Shown one piece after another: positions 16,380 through 26,900 of a stretch of 64,000 nucleotides of DNA. The first letter of the stretch is position 1. Each line of letters opens with the position of its first letter. Position numbers and translations under genes: made by a program. Below the pieces are notes generated by a model, which did not search any database, was not told where the DNA came from, and was given only the letters and a program-made list of their open reading frames with translations. The DNA comes from Rothia similimucilaginosa (GTDB lineage: Bacteria > Actinomycetota > Actinomycetes > Actinomycetales > Micrococcaceae): the NCBI RefSeq assembly GCF_029850875.1, contig NZ_JAOVAM010000002.1, positions 186,001 through 250,000 of the forward strand. The letters are read 5' to 3'.

Positions 16380-16424
16380 AAGGGCGGGGGACTGTTCTGT
16401 GTGATGGTGCCCCGCCCTTTCTTT
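16380..16424 (+). terminator. Terminator between cas6e and cas1
   Basis: AAGGGCGGGG (16380-16389) pairs with CCCCGCCCTT (16410-16419), followed by TCTTT. A smaller hairpin GTGCC/GGCAC follows at 16442-16457. The position cuts the Cascade genes from cas1-cas2 transcriptionally, so adaptation genes may need read-through or a promoter of their own in 16425-16479. Confidence 0.8.
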
Positions 16425-16479
16425 ATTCACTCATATTTTTGTGCCGATGATGGCACGCTGATGTTAATAGGAGAAGATC

Positions 16480-17421
16480 ATGCAGGGGGCTGTTCCTCCG
16501 AGCTCGTCTGAGCTGTTTCGTAGTTCTGACCGTTTGAGTTTTGTGTATGTGGAGCATGCGACGATTTCCCGTGCTGATAGTGCGGTGACGTTTGTGAAGG
16601 AAGAGGGCGTGGTTCATTGCCCTGCTGCGAGCTTGAGCGCTTTGCTGTTGGGGCCGGGTACTCGTATTACTCATCAGGCGATGGCTTTGTTGGGGGAGTG
16701 CGGTACTACGGTGGTGTGGGTTGGCGAGCAGGGGGTTCGTTATTATGCGAGCGGTAAGTCTGTGGCGCGTTCTTCGCATCTGTTGATTGCTCAGGCGAAG
16801 TTGGTGTCGAATACGCGGAGCCGTTTGGCTGTGGCGCGCATGATGTATCAGTGGCGTTTTCCTGGTGAGGATACGAGTGAGCTGACGATGCAGCAGTTGC
16901 GTGGCAGGGAGGGCGCTAGGGTGCGTTCTGTGTATAGGCAGTGGTCTGAGCGGACTGGTGTTCCGTGGGAGCGCCGTGAGTATGATCCGAATAATTTTGG
17001 TGATGGGTCACCGATTAATCAGGCGTTGTCGGCTGCTCATGCTGCGTTGTATGGGATTGTTCATGCGGCGATTGTGTCTTTGGGGTGTGCGCCTGGGCTG
17101 GGTTTTGTGCATACCGGGAATTCTTGGTCTTTTGTCTACGACGTTGCTGATTTGTATAAGGCGGAGATTACGATTCCTGTTGCGTTTGAGGTGGTTGCTG
17201 GCTATACGGATGGGATGGATATTGGGTCTGTGACGCGTAGGGCGGTGCGTGACCGTATTCGCTCTGAGAAGGTGATGGAGCGAGTTGTGCGGGATATTCA
17301 GCGTTTGTTGGTGCCAGAAGAGCTTCCTGAGGAGATGCTTGATAGTACTGAGATGCTTTTGTGGGATGAGTACACGGGAGGTACTGCGGCGCGTGCGAAT
17401 TTCTCTGGAGACGAGTCATGA
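16480..17421 (+). CDS. cas1: CRISPR adaptation integrase Cas1 (type I-E)
   Basis: 313 residues. Cas1 with Cas2 inserts new spacers at the leader end. Visible family features are the N-terminal beta domain (LSFVYVEHATI), the VVWVGEQGVRYYA segment, and the metal site near HTGNSWSFVYDVADLYK with conserved His and Asp. The ATG follows AATAGGAGAAGATC. Overlaps cas2 by 4 bp. Third codon positions are richer in T than in many neighbouring genes. Confidence 0.96.
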   Translation: MQGAVPPSSSELFRSSDRLSFVYVEHATISRADSAVTFVKEEGVVHCPAASLSALLLGPGTRITHQAMALLGECGTTVVWVGEQGVRYYASGKSVARSSHLLIAQAKLVSNTRSRLAVARMMYQWRFPGEDTSELTMQQLRGREGARVRSVYRQWSERTGVPWERREYDPNNFGDGSPINQALSAAHAALYGIVHAAIVSLGCAPGLGFVHTGNSWSFVYDVADLYKAEITIPVAFEVVAGYTDGMDIGSVTRRAVRDRIRSEKVMERVVRDIQRLLVPEELPEEMLDSTEMLLWDEYTGGTAARANFSGDES

Positions 17422-17756
17422 TTGTGATTGTGTTGTCTGCTTGTCCGGTGAGTCTTCGTGGTGATTTGACGAGGTGGCTTTTGGAGATTAATCCTGGGGT
17501 GTTTGTGGGGCGTGTGAGTGCTAGGATTCGTGAGAAGTTGTGGGCGCGTGTGTTGGAGTCGGGTGGTACTGGTCGTGCGACTATGGTGTTTCCGGCGGAT
17601 AATGAGCAGCGGCTTGAGTTTCGGGTGAATAATGCGGATTGGGAGCCTGTCGATTTTGAGGGTGTGAAGCTGATTTATCGTCCGGTGGTTCGTAAAGTTG
17701 TGCCGAAGTCTGGGTGGAGTAAGGCGAGTAGGTATCGCCGTGCTCGTCGGGGTTAG
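17418..17756 (+). CDS. cas2: CRISPR adaptation protein Cas2 (type I-E, Cas2e)
   Basis: 112 residues. Starts MIVIVLSACPVSLRGDLTRW and continues INPGVFVGRVSARIREKLW, the Cas2e (CasB/YgbF-like) pattern that bridges two Cas1 dimers. The C-terminal tail is basic (KASRYRRARRG). Translation is coupled to cas1 by an ATGA overlap. The CRISPR leader begins directly after its stop. Confidence 0.95.
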   Translation: MIVIVLSACPVSLRGDLTRWLLEINPGVFVGRVSARIREKLWARVLESGGTGRATMVFPADNEQRLEFRVNNADWEPVDFEGVKLIYRPVVRKVVPKSGWSKASRYRRARRG

Positions 17757-17850
17757 GAGCAATTGGTTATCGTGTATTCTGGAGTTAGGCTCTGGCTCGA
17801 AAGTGATTCTATTTTGCTGATGTAGGGGGTAAAGCCCCATGTCAGCAAGT
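17757..17850 (+). promoter_or_regulatory. CRISPR leader with terminal hairpin
   Basis: 94 bp between the cas2 stop and the first repeat. It ends in an inverted repeat whose arms TTGCTGA (17814-17820) and TCAGCAA (17842-17848) enclose an inner GGGG/CCCC stem, stopping 2 bp before repeat 1. This is the end where new spacers should be added, judged from the intact repeats here and decayed repeats at the far end. Confidence 0.75.
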
Positions 17851-20800
17851 GTGTTCCCCGCGCGAGCGGGGATGAGCCGGAATTTAGCCCATTTGGAATT
17901 AGCACCATTATGTGTTCCCCGCGCGAGCGGGGATGAGCCGTGCTGGCGCTCATGGCGTAGTGCTACACGGTTGTGTTCCCCGCGCGAGCGGGGATGAGCC
18001 CGCTACACCGCTACCTCAACGGAACGGTAACGCGTGTTCCCCGCGCGAGCGGGGATGAGCCGCCGGTGTGTTAGAACCCGGGTTGATGATAATCGTGTTC
18101 CCCGCGCGAGCGGGGATGAGCCGAGCGCTAAGGCGGCTTTCAGCTGCACCCAGGCGTGTTCCCCGCGCGAGCGGGGATGAGCCGATTGCACGAAGGCCCT
18201 CGGCTTTGATTTCGAGGTGTTCCCCGCGCGAGCGGGGATGAGCCGGCGCGCTGGGTCATGAGCATCGCCATATCCCAGTGTTCCCCGCGCGAGCGGGGAT
18301 GAGCCGATGCTCACGCACGGCGCCCGCCCAGCCCGTATGTGTTCCCCGCGCGAGCGGGGATGAGCCGGCTGAGGTTTCTGCTCTGCGTGCGTCGTGGGAG
18401 TGTTCCCCGCGCGAGCGGGGATGAGCCGAACACGCCGTAACGTGGAACAACCTCGTAGCCGTGTTCCCCGCGCGAGCGGGGATGAGCCGCGTGGTCTGCG
18501 CATGACGTGAGGCCAGCCCAGGTGTTCCCCGCGCGAGCGGGGATGAGCCGCGGACCCTGAACCGCCTCATGGCACTCATCAAGTGTTCCCCGCGCGAGCG
18601 GGGATGAGCCGAAGTTGGTAAGTGCCTGGCACAGGTAAACTAAGTGTTCCCCGCGCGAGCGGGGATGAGCCGAGGTGGAGCGGAGCCATACGACCGGCAC
18701 ATTAGTGTTCCCCGCGCGAGCGGGGATGAGCCGACCGGAACACCGCAATTCAGAACGCCTTGAAAGTGTTCCCCGCGCGAGCGGGGATGAGCCGATTTTG
18801 CGCCCGGTTTGAGTTAGTGGTTGCTTGTGTTCCCCGCGCGAGCGGGGATGAGCCGAGCTGGTCAATGCGTCGCCTATCTGAAGAGGCGTGTTCCCCGCGC
18901 GAGCGGGGATGAGCCGGCGCTAGGACGGGGGGCGTACTAATGCCGCTAGTGTTCCCCGCGCGAGCGGGGATGAGCCGCCACGCATTGACATAAGCGTCGG
19001 TAGCGGGCAGTGTTCCCCGCGCGAGCGGGGATGAGCCGCGTAATTGTATCGCCAACATCAAAGGCCACACGTGTTCCCCGCGCGAGCGGGGATGAGCCGA
19101 AAGGAAACCGATAATGACCGACAAGAAGACCGTGTTCCCCGCGCGAGCGGGGATGAGCCGACCGAGCTAACCGCTGTGATGGGCAATGCGAGGTGTTCCC
19201 CGCGCGAGCGGGGATGAGCCGACAAGGTCGCTGACAAGTAATGAGCTGCTGACGTGTTCCCCGCGCGAGCGGGGATGAGCCGTACGAGCCGGGGCCCGTG
19301 ATTGATGCCGCCCTGTGTTCCCCGCGCGAGCGGGGATGAGCCGCATTCCTGCGCCGTATCCATCACTACTACGAGGTGTTCCCCGCGCGAGCGGGGATGA
19401 GCCGCCGTCCACGAACGCGCCGTCCTCCGCGATGACGTGTTCCCCGCGCGAGCGGGGATGAGCCGAATGTTAATCGCGAGGCGGGCACGATAATTCAGTG
19501 TTCCCCGCGCGAGCGGGGATGAGCCGAAGCCAGCGGAAAGCCGACGAAATAGCGTCAAGTGTTCCCCGCGCGAGCGGGGATGAGCCGCTCCGCTATGAAA
19601 CTGTGGTGCTTCTTGTGTCGTGTTCCCCGCGCGAGCGGGGATGAGCCGCGGTGCGCTAGTAGCGGCAACCTCTTCTTCCTGTGTTCCCCGCGCGAGCGGG
19701 GATGAGCCGTCCTAATGCAAGCTTGGATTTCATCTCTTCCAGTGTTCCCCGCGCGAGCGGGGATGAGCCGCGGTTAAGAGCCGCCTAGCATTGGAGAAGT
19801 TAGTGTTCCCCGCGCGAGCGGGGATGAGCCGTACAGACGCTACGGCGATTATTTCATCAAAATGTGTTCCCCGCGCGAGCGGGGATGAGCCGCGGAAGCC
19901 ATCCCAAACGTTCATGGGTGCGGTGTGTTCCCCGCGCGAGCGGGGATGAGCCACCGAAGCCTGATATTGTGCTGCCGACTGTGGAGTGTTCCCCGCGCGA
20001 GCGGGGATGAGCCGGGCGGGAACGGCAAGACCTACTCGTTGGTTGCGTGTTCCCCGCGCGAGCGGGGATGAGCCGATAGCCGAGGGGCTCAACCTAAGCG
20101 CTTCGCAGTGTTCCCCGCGCGAGCGGGGATGAGCCTGGGGCGAAGAGGGTGCCGACGAAATTCCCGAGGTGTTCCCCGCGCGAGCGGGGATGAGCCGCGG
20201 GTAAGTGTGCGCAGCTGGTCGAGCTGAAGGTGTTCCCCGCGCGAGCGGGGATGAGCCGCAAAGAAGAAGGAAGAGAGCTAACATGTCGATGTGTTCCCCG
20301 CGCGAGCGGGGATGAGCCGTCGGATTCTACGCGGGCGTGGCTGCCCTTCTTGTGTTCCCCGCGCGAGCGGGGATGAGCCGGACACCACCACCAATGACCG
20401 CCCACCCTTCTGAAAGTGTTCCCCGCGCGAGCGGGGATGAGCCGACCCTAAAGGCACTGTTCCAGAACTGGGTGAAGTGTTCCCCGCGCGAGCGGGGATG
20501 AGCCGAACGCGATTACCCGCGCGCTACCGCTATTCATGTGTTCCCCGCGCGAGCGAGGATGAGCCTAGAAGCGCCTGCGTGATGAGCTGCTTCTGTTGGT
20601 GTTCCCCGCGCGAGCGGGGATGAGCCGTTGGTGATGCCGCGATCAATAATCTCATTGATGTGTTCCCCGCGCGAGCGGGGATGAGCCGGGCTCCGCCGCC
20701 CGCATGCACGAGTATGCCGCGTGTTCTCCGCGCGAGCGGGGATGAGCCGAGTTTCCTCATCAGCTACAGGTTCCGGTGCACGTGTTCCCCGCGCGAGCGG

Positions 20801-21602
20801 GGATGAGCCTGCCAGGGTGATGATTGCTGATTGGAATTGAGCGTGTTCCCCGCGCGAGCGGGGATGAGCCGCCGCGCCATTGCTCCAGCGCTAAGCCTAA
20901 GCTGTGTTCCCCGCGCGAGCGGGGATGAGCCGGTTACATCGGTACCCCGGCGCGCATGCTCCCCGTGTTCCCCGCGCGAGCGGAGATGAGCCGGGCTGGC
21001 GTCACGAGCAACTGTCCGCACTCATCTGTTCCCCGCGCGAGTGGGGATGAGCCGAAGACCGGGGTAGAGCCATAGGAACCAACGTAGTGTTCCCCGCGCG
21101 AGCGGGGATGAGCCTTCGCGGAAGACCCCCTGGGCTCCTTCTTCGTGTGTTCCCCGCGCGAGCGGGGATGAGCCGCACCATTTCATGCCGCCTATCAGAG
21201 CTTTCAAGTGTTCCCCGCGCGAGCGGGGGTGAATCGATGGCCTCTGACGGCAAGATTGGGTTCGACCAATGTTCCCCGCGCGAGTGGGGATGAGCCGGCG
21301 CCGATGGACTGAATGACGATGGCGCGTAGATGTTCCCTGCGCGAGCGGGGATGAGCCGAGGAGTGCTGCGGGGGCGGTGTTGAACAGCGCATGTTCCCCG
21401 CACGGGCGGGGATGAGCCGAAGAAGATGAAGGCGGCGGCTGAGGCAATGGAATGTTCCCCGCGCGAGCGGGGATGAGCCGCAATCCACTTTCACCTCCGC
21501 GCCGAAACTGCCGTGTTCCCCGCGCGAGCGGGGATGAGCCCTATATCAAGGGCAATAATGAAAGAGGCTCAACGTATTCCCCGCACTCGCGGGCACAGGT
21601 TA
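17851..21602 (+). CRISPR. Type I-E CRISPR array, 61 repeats plus one decayed terminal repeat
   Basis: The 29-bp repeat starts GTGTTCCCCGCG, has a CCCCGC/GCGGGG hairpin and ends GGGGATGAGCCG. Repeats begin at 17851 and recur every 61 bp. I count 61 recognisable repeats, the last at 21513, then a strongly decayed one at 21574 (GTATTCCCCG then CACTCGCGGG). Spacers are 32 nt, except one of 35 nt (20381-20415) and one of 31 nt before 21147. Repeats are almost all identical up to about 20.5 kb. After that they vary, for example at 20538, 20721, 20965, 21026, 21208, 21269, 21330 and 21391. The array reads in the same direction as cas1-cas2. Spacer origins cannot be told without a search. Confidence 0.98.
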
Positions 21603-21648
21603 AAGCCCCTCGACCCGCAGCAGTAAACTGCAGGCCGAGGGGCCTCCT
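21602..21648 (-). terminator. Terminator downstream of pnuC and of the array
   Basis: GCCCCTCG (21605-21612) pairs with CGAGGGGC (21636-21643), with an inner CAG/CTG stem. On the minus strand it is followed by TTTAA, placing it after pnuC; it may also stop array transcripts. Confidence 0.7.
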
Positions 21649-21699
21649 CATCCATTAGCTGGTAGAAATGTCAGCCCTAGAAAGCTAGGGAACCACCCC

Positions 21700-22455
21700 T
21701 TACGCCACCGCCACGGTACCCTTGGTCGCAGTACCATTTCGGGTCCACAGCAACAGTGCTGCCACGCTGTTGATGATGTAGAAGATGTACTTGCCGACGT
21801 TCGCGAAGTTGCCCTGAGTCAGCGCCTTGATGCACTGCACGGTGTTGTACAGGAACCAGAATTGCCACTGCATCGTGAGCTTGAGCGCGTTCAGAATGTT
21901 TGCTGACAGGGACAGGCCAAACACTACAGTCGTGATCCAGAACAGGAACGAGGTCTTGCCGCCGTAACCGACATAGTTCGCAATCAGGGAGAACGCGAAC
22001 GAACCGGCCACAATACCGCCAATAATCAGCTGGCCCTTCGTGCCGGTCGGCGGTTCCAACGCCTTGCCGCGTTCGGAGTTCTGCCACCTACGAATCGCGA
22101 AGGTGTACACGATAAAGGTCACCGGGTAGGTGATGATTGCCGCCTTGTTGCCCAGAATGTAGTCAATCGCGCCAGAGAGCGCCGTGTTAATAATGCCGAG
22201 CACGTTGCCGACGTTTGAGAGGCGGCCGGTCAGGCGGGTAGACATCATTGAAATACCCACGTTAATCACGGAAATCACGCCGAGGGGAATGAAGTTAGTG
22301 ATCGGGCCCCAGTCGACGTATTTGGCGAGGTTGGTGCTCAGGTATCCTGAAGCGATTGCGATGGCGATAACCAGTGCTACGCCGAAAAGGTCGGCGTACT
22401 TAGACTTGGCGAAAAAGAGGAGAGCCTTCTCGTATGAGAATTCTTTGGCCTCCAT
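21700..22455 (-). CDS. pnuC: PnuC-family nicotinamide riboside transporter
   Basis: 251 residues from the ATG at 22455, which follows AAAGGAG; the longer frame to 22629 has no such signal. About seven membrane segments. The C-terminal QWQFWFLYNTVQCIKALTQG and KYIFYIINSV match the PnuC pattern of Trp/Asn residues that bind the ribosyl substrate in the membrane. PnuC proteins pass vitamin precursors by facilitated diffusion, trapped by later phosphorylation. A second member at 55902 sits under an FMN riboswitch, so this copy is the better candidate for nicotinamide riboside. No riboswitch is seen upstream here. Confidence 0.8.
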   Translation of the reverse strand: MEAKEFSYEKALLFFAKSKYADLFGVALVIAIAIASGYLSTNLAKYVDWGPITNFIPLGVISVINVGISMMSTRLTGRLSNVGNVLGIINTALSGAIDYILGNKAAIITYPVTFIVYTFAIRRWQNSERGKALEPPTGTKGQLIIGGIVAGSFAFSLIANYVGYGGKTSFLFWITTVVFGLSLSANILNALKLTMQWQFWFLYNTVQCIKALTQGNFANVGKYIFYIINSVAALLLWTRNGTATKGTVAVA

Positions 22456-22576
22456 GGGTAACTCCTTTGTTGAGGATATAGAAACAGTGATAGGGTACCA
22501 ATAACAATAACTCTTTGAAAAGGATTTGAACCGGCGTGTCACACATAAAACATCAGAAACCCACTGACTCCACATC

Positions 22577-23575
22577 TTGATACAAAGAAAACCCTGTGCC
22601 CCTCCAGGCCCCATACCAACTTCCCGCAAACCTTGCCCGGCAACCGAGGAAACTAAAGGCCGACGCCTCGTTATTCAGCGTGCCACCATCACTGAAACCG
22701 GTATGACCGTGAACTACACTGCACACGGTCTGCGCGAATTCCTTAGCGAAGGCACCACTCTGACCGTACGCCACGGCTACATTCGTAACGACTCTTTCGA
22801 AACCCTGCGCTCCTGGCCGCTCACCCCCGAATTTGACGATGACGCTGACAGCTTCAGCGGTAGCGACCAGTTCCCCATCGAGCTGATGCAGGGTGAGGGT
22901 GTCAATCACGTTCTGCAGCTCGACCCGTGAGGTCAGGAAATCACCCATCAGATTGCTGTGCGCATCCCGGTGGCTGAGACCAAGATACTGAAGACTTCTT
23001 TCGAGGATGTTCCGGATAGCCACCCGTTTGCTGAGGATATCCGTATGGCGAACCAGAAGAAGTGGCTGATACCGAACCCGTAGACTGTCGCGTTTGAGTC
23101 GGACCGCCCTGTGACCCGTGAGGAGCTTATTGCTCTGCTGAACCACGCTGCTGGTCACGCTGGCGTGAACGAAAACTCGGATATTGCACCCTTCACAGAT
23201 GCGGCAGGCCGCCAGACCGCGAATGCGCTGCACTGGGCTCGTGACCACAAGATCACCGAGCCGCTCACTGGTGGCGACAAGATTGACCCGACCGCACCGG
23301 TTTCTGACGAGGAGCTGGCGGCTGTGCTGTTCCAGTACAACGCGGAGGTTCAGCTGACTGAAATGAACGAGGCTGCTGGTTCTCGTTTTCGCGACGTGCT
23401 CGGTGCCGGTACTCTGCACCGTTACGTTGCGTGGGCTGGCGCGAACGACATCGTGCTGGATTCTTCGGGCGTGTTCAACCCGACCGCGCCGACTACTCGA
23501 GCGGAGCTGGCTCGTTTCATTCGCCGCTACAAGCTGCAGAACCTGCTGTTCACTGACTTCTCGTATGTCTCCTAA
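22577..23575 (+). pseudogene. Decayed SLH-domain surface protein
   Basis: One reading frame carries protein-like sequence throughout but has in-frame stops at 22928-22930 (TGA) and 23081-23083 (TAG). It shows the end of an unknown domain (RATITETGMTVNYTAHGL...) followed by three S-layer homology motifs: FEDVPDSHPFAEDIR, FTDAAGRQTANALHWARDH and FRDVLGAGTLHRYVAWA, each with a later TREEL or TRAEL type helix. The 5' end is missing; no start, signal peptide or promoter is recognisable. SLH domains bind wall polymers. The conserved frame between the stops suggests recent inactivation. Confidence 0.75.
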
Positions 23576-23613
23576 TTTTTAGTCACCTCGGCACCGTGTG
23601 TTGGGGTGTGTGG

Positions 23614-23653
23614 AACCCCCGTCTTCTGGCTTTTGCTGGAGGCGGGGGTTTTG
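23614..23653 (+). terminator. Terminator after the SLH remnant
   Basis: AACCCCCGTCTTC pairs with GGAGGCGGGGGTT, followed by TTT. It survives although the gene before it is broken. Confidence 0.8.
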
Positions 23654-23758
23654 CCATGCCCCGTATTGCCGGACCTCGGGGAGTTTTAGTGACAGGCTGT
23701 GCCTGGCATATGAAATTTTGCGTTATATATGCCTAAAATCTTGCAAAATCCTGTGCGC

Positions 23759-23803
23759 TAAGTAAGTATTACCTAGAAGGTAAGTTAAAGTTTGCCTTAC
23801 TTA
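23759..23803. promoter_or_regulatory. AT-rich inverted repeat upstream of the propeller gene, possible metal-regulator site
   Basis: TAAGTAAG (23759-23766) and CTTACTTA (23796-23803) are perfect inverted arms. Inside, AGGTAAG and GCCTTAC form a second pair reminiscent of DtxR/IdeR-type boxes, but the match is loose. The rest of the 23576-23943 gap holds one terminator and no gene. Confidence 0.35.
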
Positions 23804-23943
23804 ATACTGTGTGAAGACTAGTTTCCTTCCTCGTGGGCCCACGAAACCCATAGCAAAGAGTAGGAAAATCACGGCACCTCACCACCTGTCGGTGGCGGAG
23901 AGACGCACCTTTACACACACCCACGAAAAAAAAGGACATACAT

Positions 23944-26900
23944 ATGAAGCTCGCATCAAGCAAGGCATTCAAGGGCCTCGCCGTTGGATCGCTGGCACTG
24001 GCAATTTCCGGCGTTGCCACCATCCCCGCATCGTTCGCGGCAGAATCCACCCGGGCAGCAAGCCAGAGCAGCGATGCTCGCACCATCACCGACAAGGCGA
24101 TGGCAAAGATCACCCAGGGTCTGCCCGGTCAGTTCCAGGTCGCATACTCCAAGAAGACCAACAAGATTTGGGTTGCTGGCACTGCAGACCGCGACGAGCA
24201 CGTTTCTACGATTGCTCGCATTGACGCAAACTCCCTGAAGATTGAGGCAGTTGCCGAGCTGCCCATTATCAAGGGGGACTCGGGCTACTCCTACGAGGGT
24301 GCGTACGGTATCACCGTCGATGACGAGGAAGGTACCGTGTGGGTGACCAGCACCCGCGATAACTCCGTTGCCGTATACGATCAGGCGACCATGAAGCAGC
24401 TGTGGACCAATGCGGGTCTGAGCAAGGATGACCCGAACTGGATCGAGCACCCCCGCGAGGTGCGTGTCGATCACGAGTCGGGTAAGGCTTTCGTGACCGG
24501 TCGCTTCTTTGTCTCGGCTATCGATCTGAAGACCAAGAAGGTCGAGAAGATTCAGCTTGAGGGCGCACCCGATGGCGGTACCCGCTACATCAGCATGAAC
24601 ATTCTGGTGGACGGTGGTAAGCTGTATGTTCCCGAGCGTACCGGCGGCAAGATTTTCGTCATCGACACCAAGACCTTCAAGGTCGAGAAGACCATCTCTG
24701 TGAAGGGCGATAAGGACGGCGATGTTCGCCCCTCCGACGTGGCTATTGACCACTCGCAGAACGAAATTTACGTTTCTTCGCAAGGCGTGAAGGGCGAGAA
24801 CTCCGGTGTATCCGTGTACGATGCGACCACCTACGAGTTCAAGAAGTTCATCCCCTTCGGCACCCAGGCGCTCTCGCTCGATAACGATGAGGCGAACGAC
24901 CTGGTGTACGTCTCTGACTTCGGCACCGGCAAGGTCGGCGTGATTGACGGCGGCGCAGCAGACAAGCTGATTGCCGAGGTCGCCATGAACGGCGGCAAAG
25001 CAAACGACCTGGTCGTACTGCCCAACGGTTCCGTTGTCGCTGTGGACAAGCAGGCTGGCGCAACCGCAACCGTGCCCTACGTCCTCGACGGCACCACCGG
25101 CACCGTCAGCACCTCCAGCCAGGTTACCAGCAAGCCCGGCAAGGACCGCCAGGGCAATGACGTACCCGCAAAGACCACCGACATTCAGGCGAACTCCATC
25201 CTGAAGTTCAAGGTCACCGCAACCGCAGGCGACAACTCTCAGGTCAAGCAGGTCACCCCCGAAACCCGCGAGTTCCAGGGCTACCCGGCAACCGCCACCA
25301 AGACCAAGGCAACCGACTCTACCACCCCCTCCACCGAGGCGCACCGTACCGTGGATGCAAACGGTAGCGTTGCGAACATCATTCAGGGCCTGCCCGGCCA
25401 GTTCCAGGTTGGCTACTCCAAGAAGAACCACAAGCTGTTCGTACCCACCGTGGGTGCGCGCGGCGGCCTCGCTTCCTCCCTGGCACGCGTGGATGCAGAC
25501 ACCCTGAAGACTGAGGCATTCGCCGAGCTGCCCGTGAAGAAGAACGATAAGGGTCAGTACGGTTACACCTCCGCGTACGGCGTGACCGTTGATGACGTGG
25601 ATGGCACCGTCTGGGTTACCAACACCATCGACAACTCCGTGGCAGTGTACGACCAGCAGACCCTCAAGCTCATCTGGACCAACGAGGGCGCGAAGGAAGG
25701 CGACCCGAACTGGATTGAGCACCCCCGTTCCGTTTTGGTTGACCACGAGTCCGGCAAGGCATTTGTGACCGGTCGCTTCTTCGTCTCCGCTATCGACCTG
25801 AAGACCAAGCAGGTTGAGAAGATTCAGCTCGAAGGCGCACCCGACGGTGGCACCCGCTACGTGAGCATGAACATGTTCCTGGGCGGCGGCAAGCTGTACG
25901 TTCCCGAGCGCACCGGTGGCAAGCTCTTCGTCGTGGACACTAAGACCTTCAAGGTTGAGAAGACCATCCAGACTCAGGGTGAGGACTCCACCGTTGAGGT
26001 TCGCCCCTCCGACGTTGCTGTGGACTACTCCCTGGGCGAAATCTACGTCTCTTCCCAGGGCGTGAAGGGTGTCAACTCCGGTATCTCCGTGTACGACCTG
26101 ACCACCGGCGAGTTCAAGAAGTTCGTCAAGTTCGGCACCCAGGCGCTCGCCCTGGAGCATGACGAGGATCGCGACCTGGTGTACGTGGCTGACTTTGGCA
26201 CCGGTAAGGTAGCTGTCTTCGACGGTCGCGCTGACGAGGTCATCGGCGAGGTCGAGATGAACGGCGCAGCCGCGAACGACGTGACCCTGCTCAAGGACGG
26301 CTCCGTGCTCGTCCTCGATAAGAAGGACCGCGACGAGAAGGTGACCCTGCCCTACGTGCTCAACGGCACCACCGGCGAAATCACCACCGCCAGCGAGTAC
26401 ACCACCCTGCCCACCAAGGACCGCCAGGGTAACGACGTTCCTGCATCGGTTCAGCAGCTGAAGTCTAACTCGATTCTGAAGTTCAAGGTTGGCGTGAAGG
26501 ACACCGACGCGAGCGCAGCTCCTGTGGGTATCACCCCGACTTCGCTTCAGTTTGCGGGTTACCCGACGGTGACCGGTGTGAAGGCTGAGGAGCCGAAGCC
26601 AGCTGATCCGAAGGTTGAGGATAAGAAGTCTGACGCTAAGTCCGAGAACACCGCAGAGGCTAAGGATCAGACCTCCAAGGATCAGGCATCTCAGTCTGAT
26701 TCTAAGCCTGACGCTAAGACCGGTGCACAGGACTCCAAGTCTGATTCCAACTCGGACTCCAAGCCTGTTCCGGATGCTGTGAAGGCTGATAAGTCCGGTT
26801 CGGCGGTGAAGAATGGCGGTTCCTCGGTCGCTAAGAGCGATGCTGGTTCCTCGCAGGCTGGCTCTTCGCGTGGTGCTTTGGCGAACACCGGTGCTAACGC

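Noticed and set aside
17753-21494. Many minus-strand and some plus-strand open frames with repeated SSPLARGT, RLIPARAGNT and AHPRSRGEH units
   Set aside because: They are translations of the CRISPR repeats; the 61-bp period changes frame each unit and gives these typical false proteins.
20000-21600. Transposon or insertion sequence next to the array
   Set aside because: No transposase frame or terminal inverted repeats are seen anywhere in the window.
23956-26160. 734-codon open frame on the minus strand
   Set aside because: It lies opposite the propeller gene; GC-rich codon bias keeps the antisense frame open, and the product is a Val/Gly/Leu/Asp-rich string without domains.
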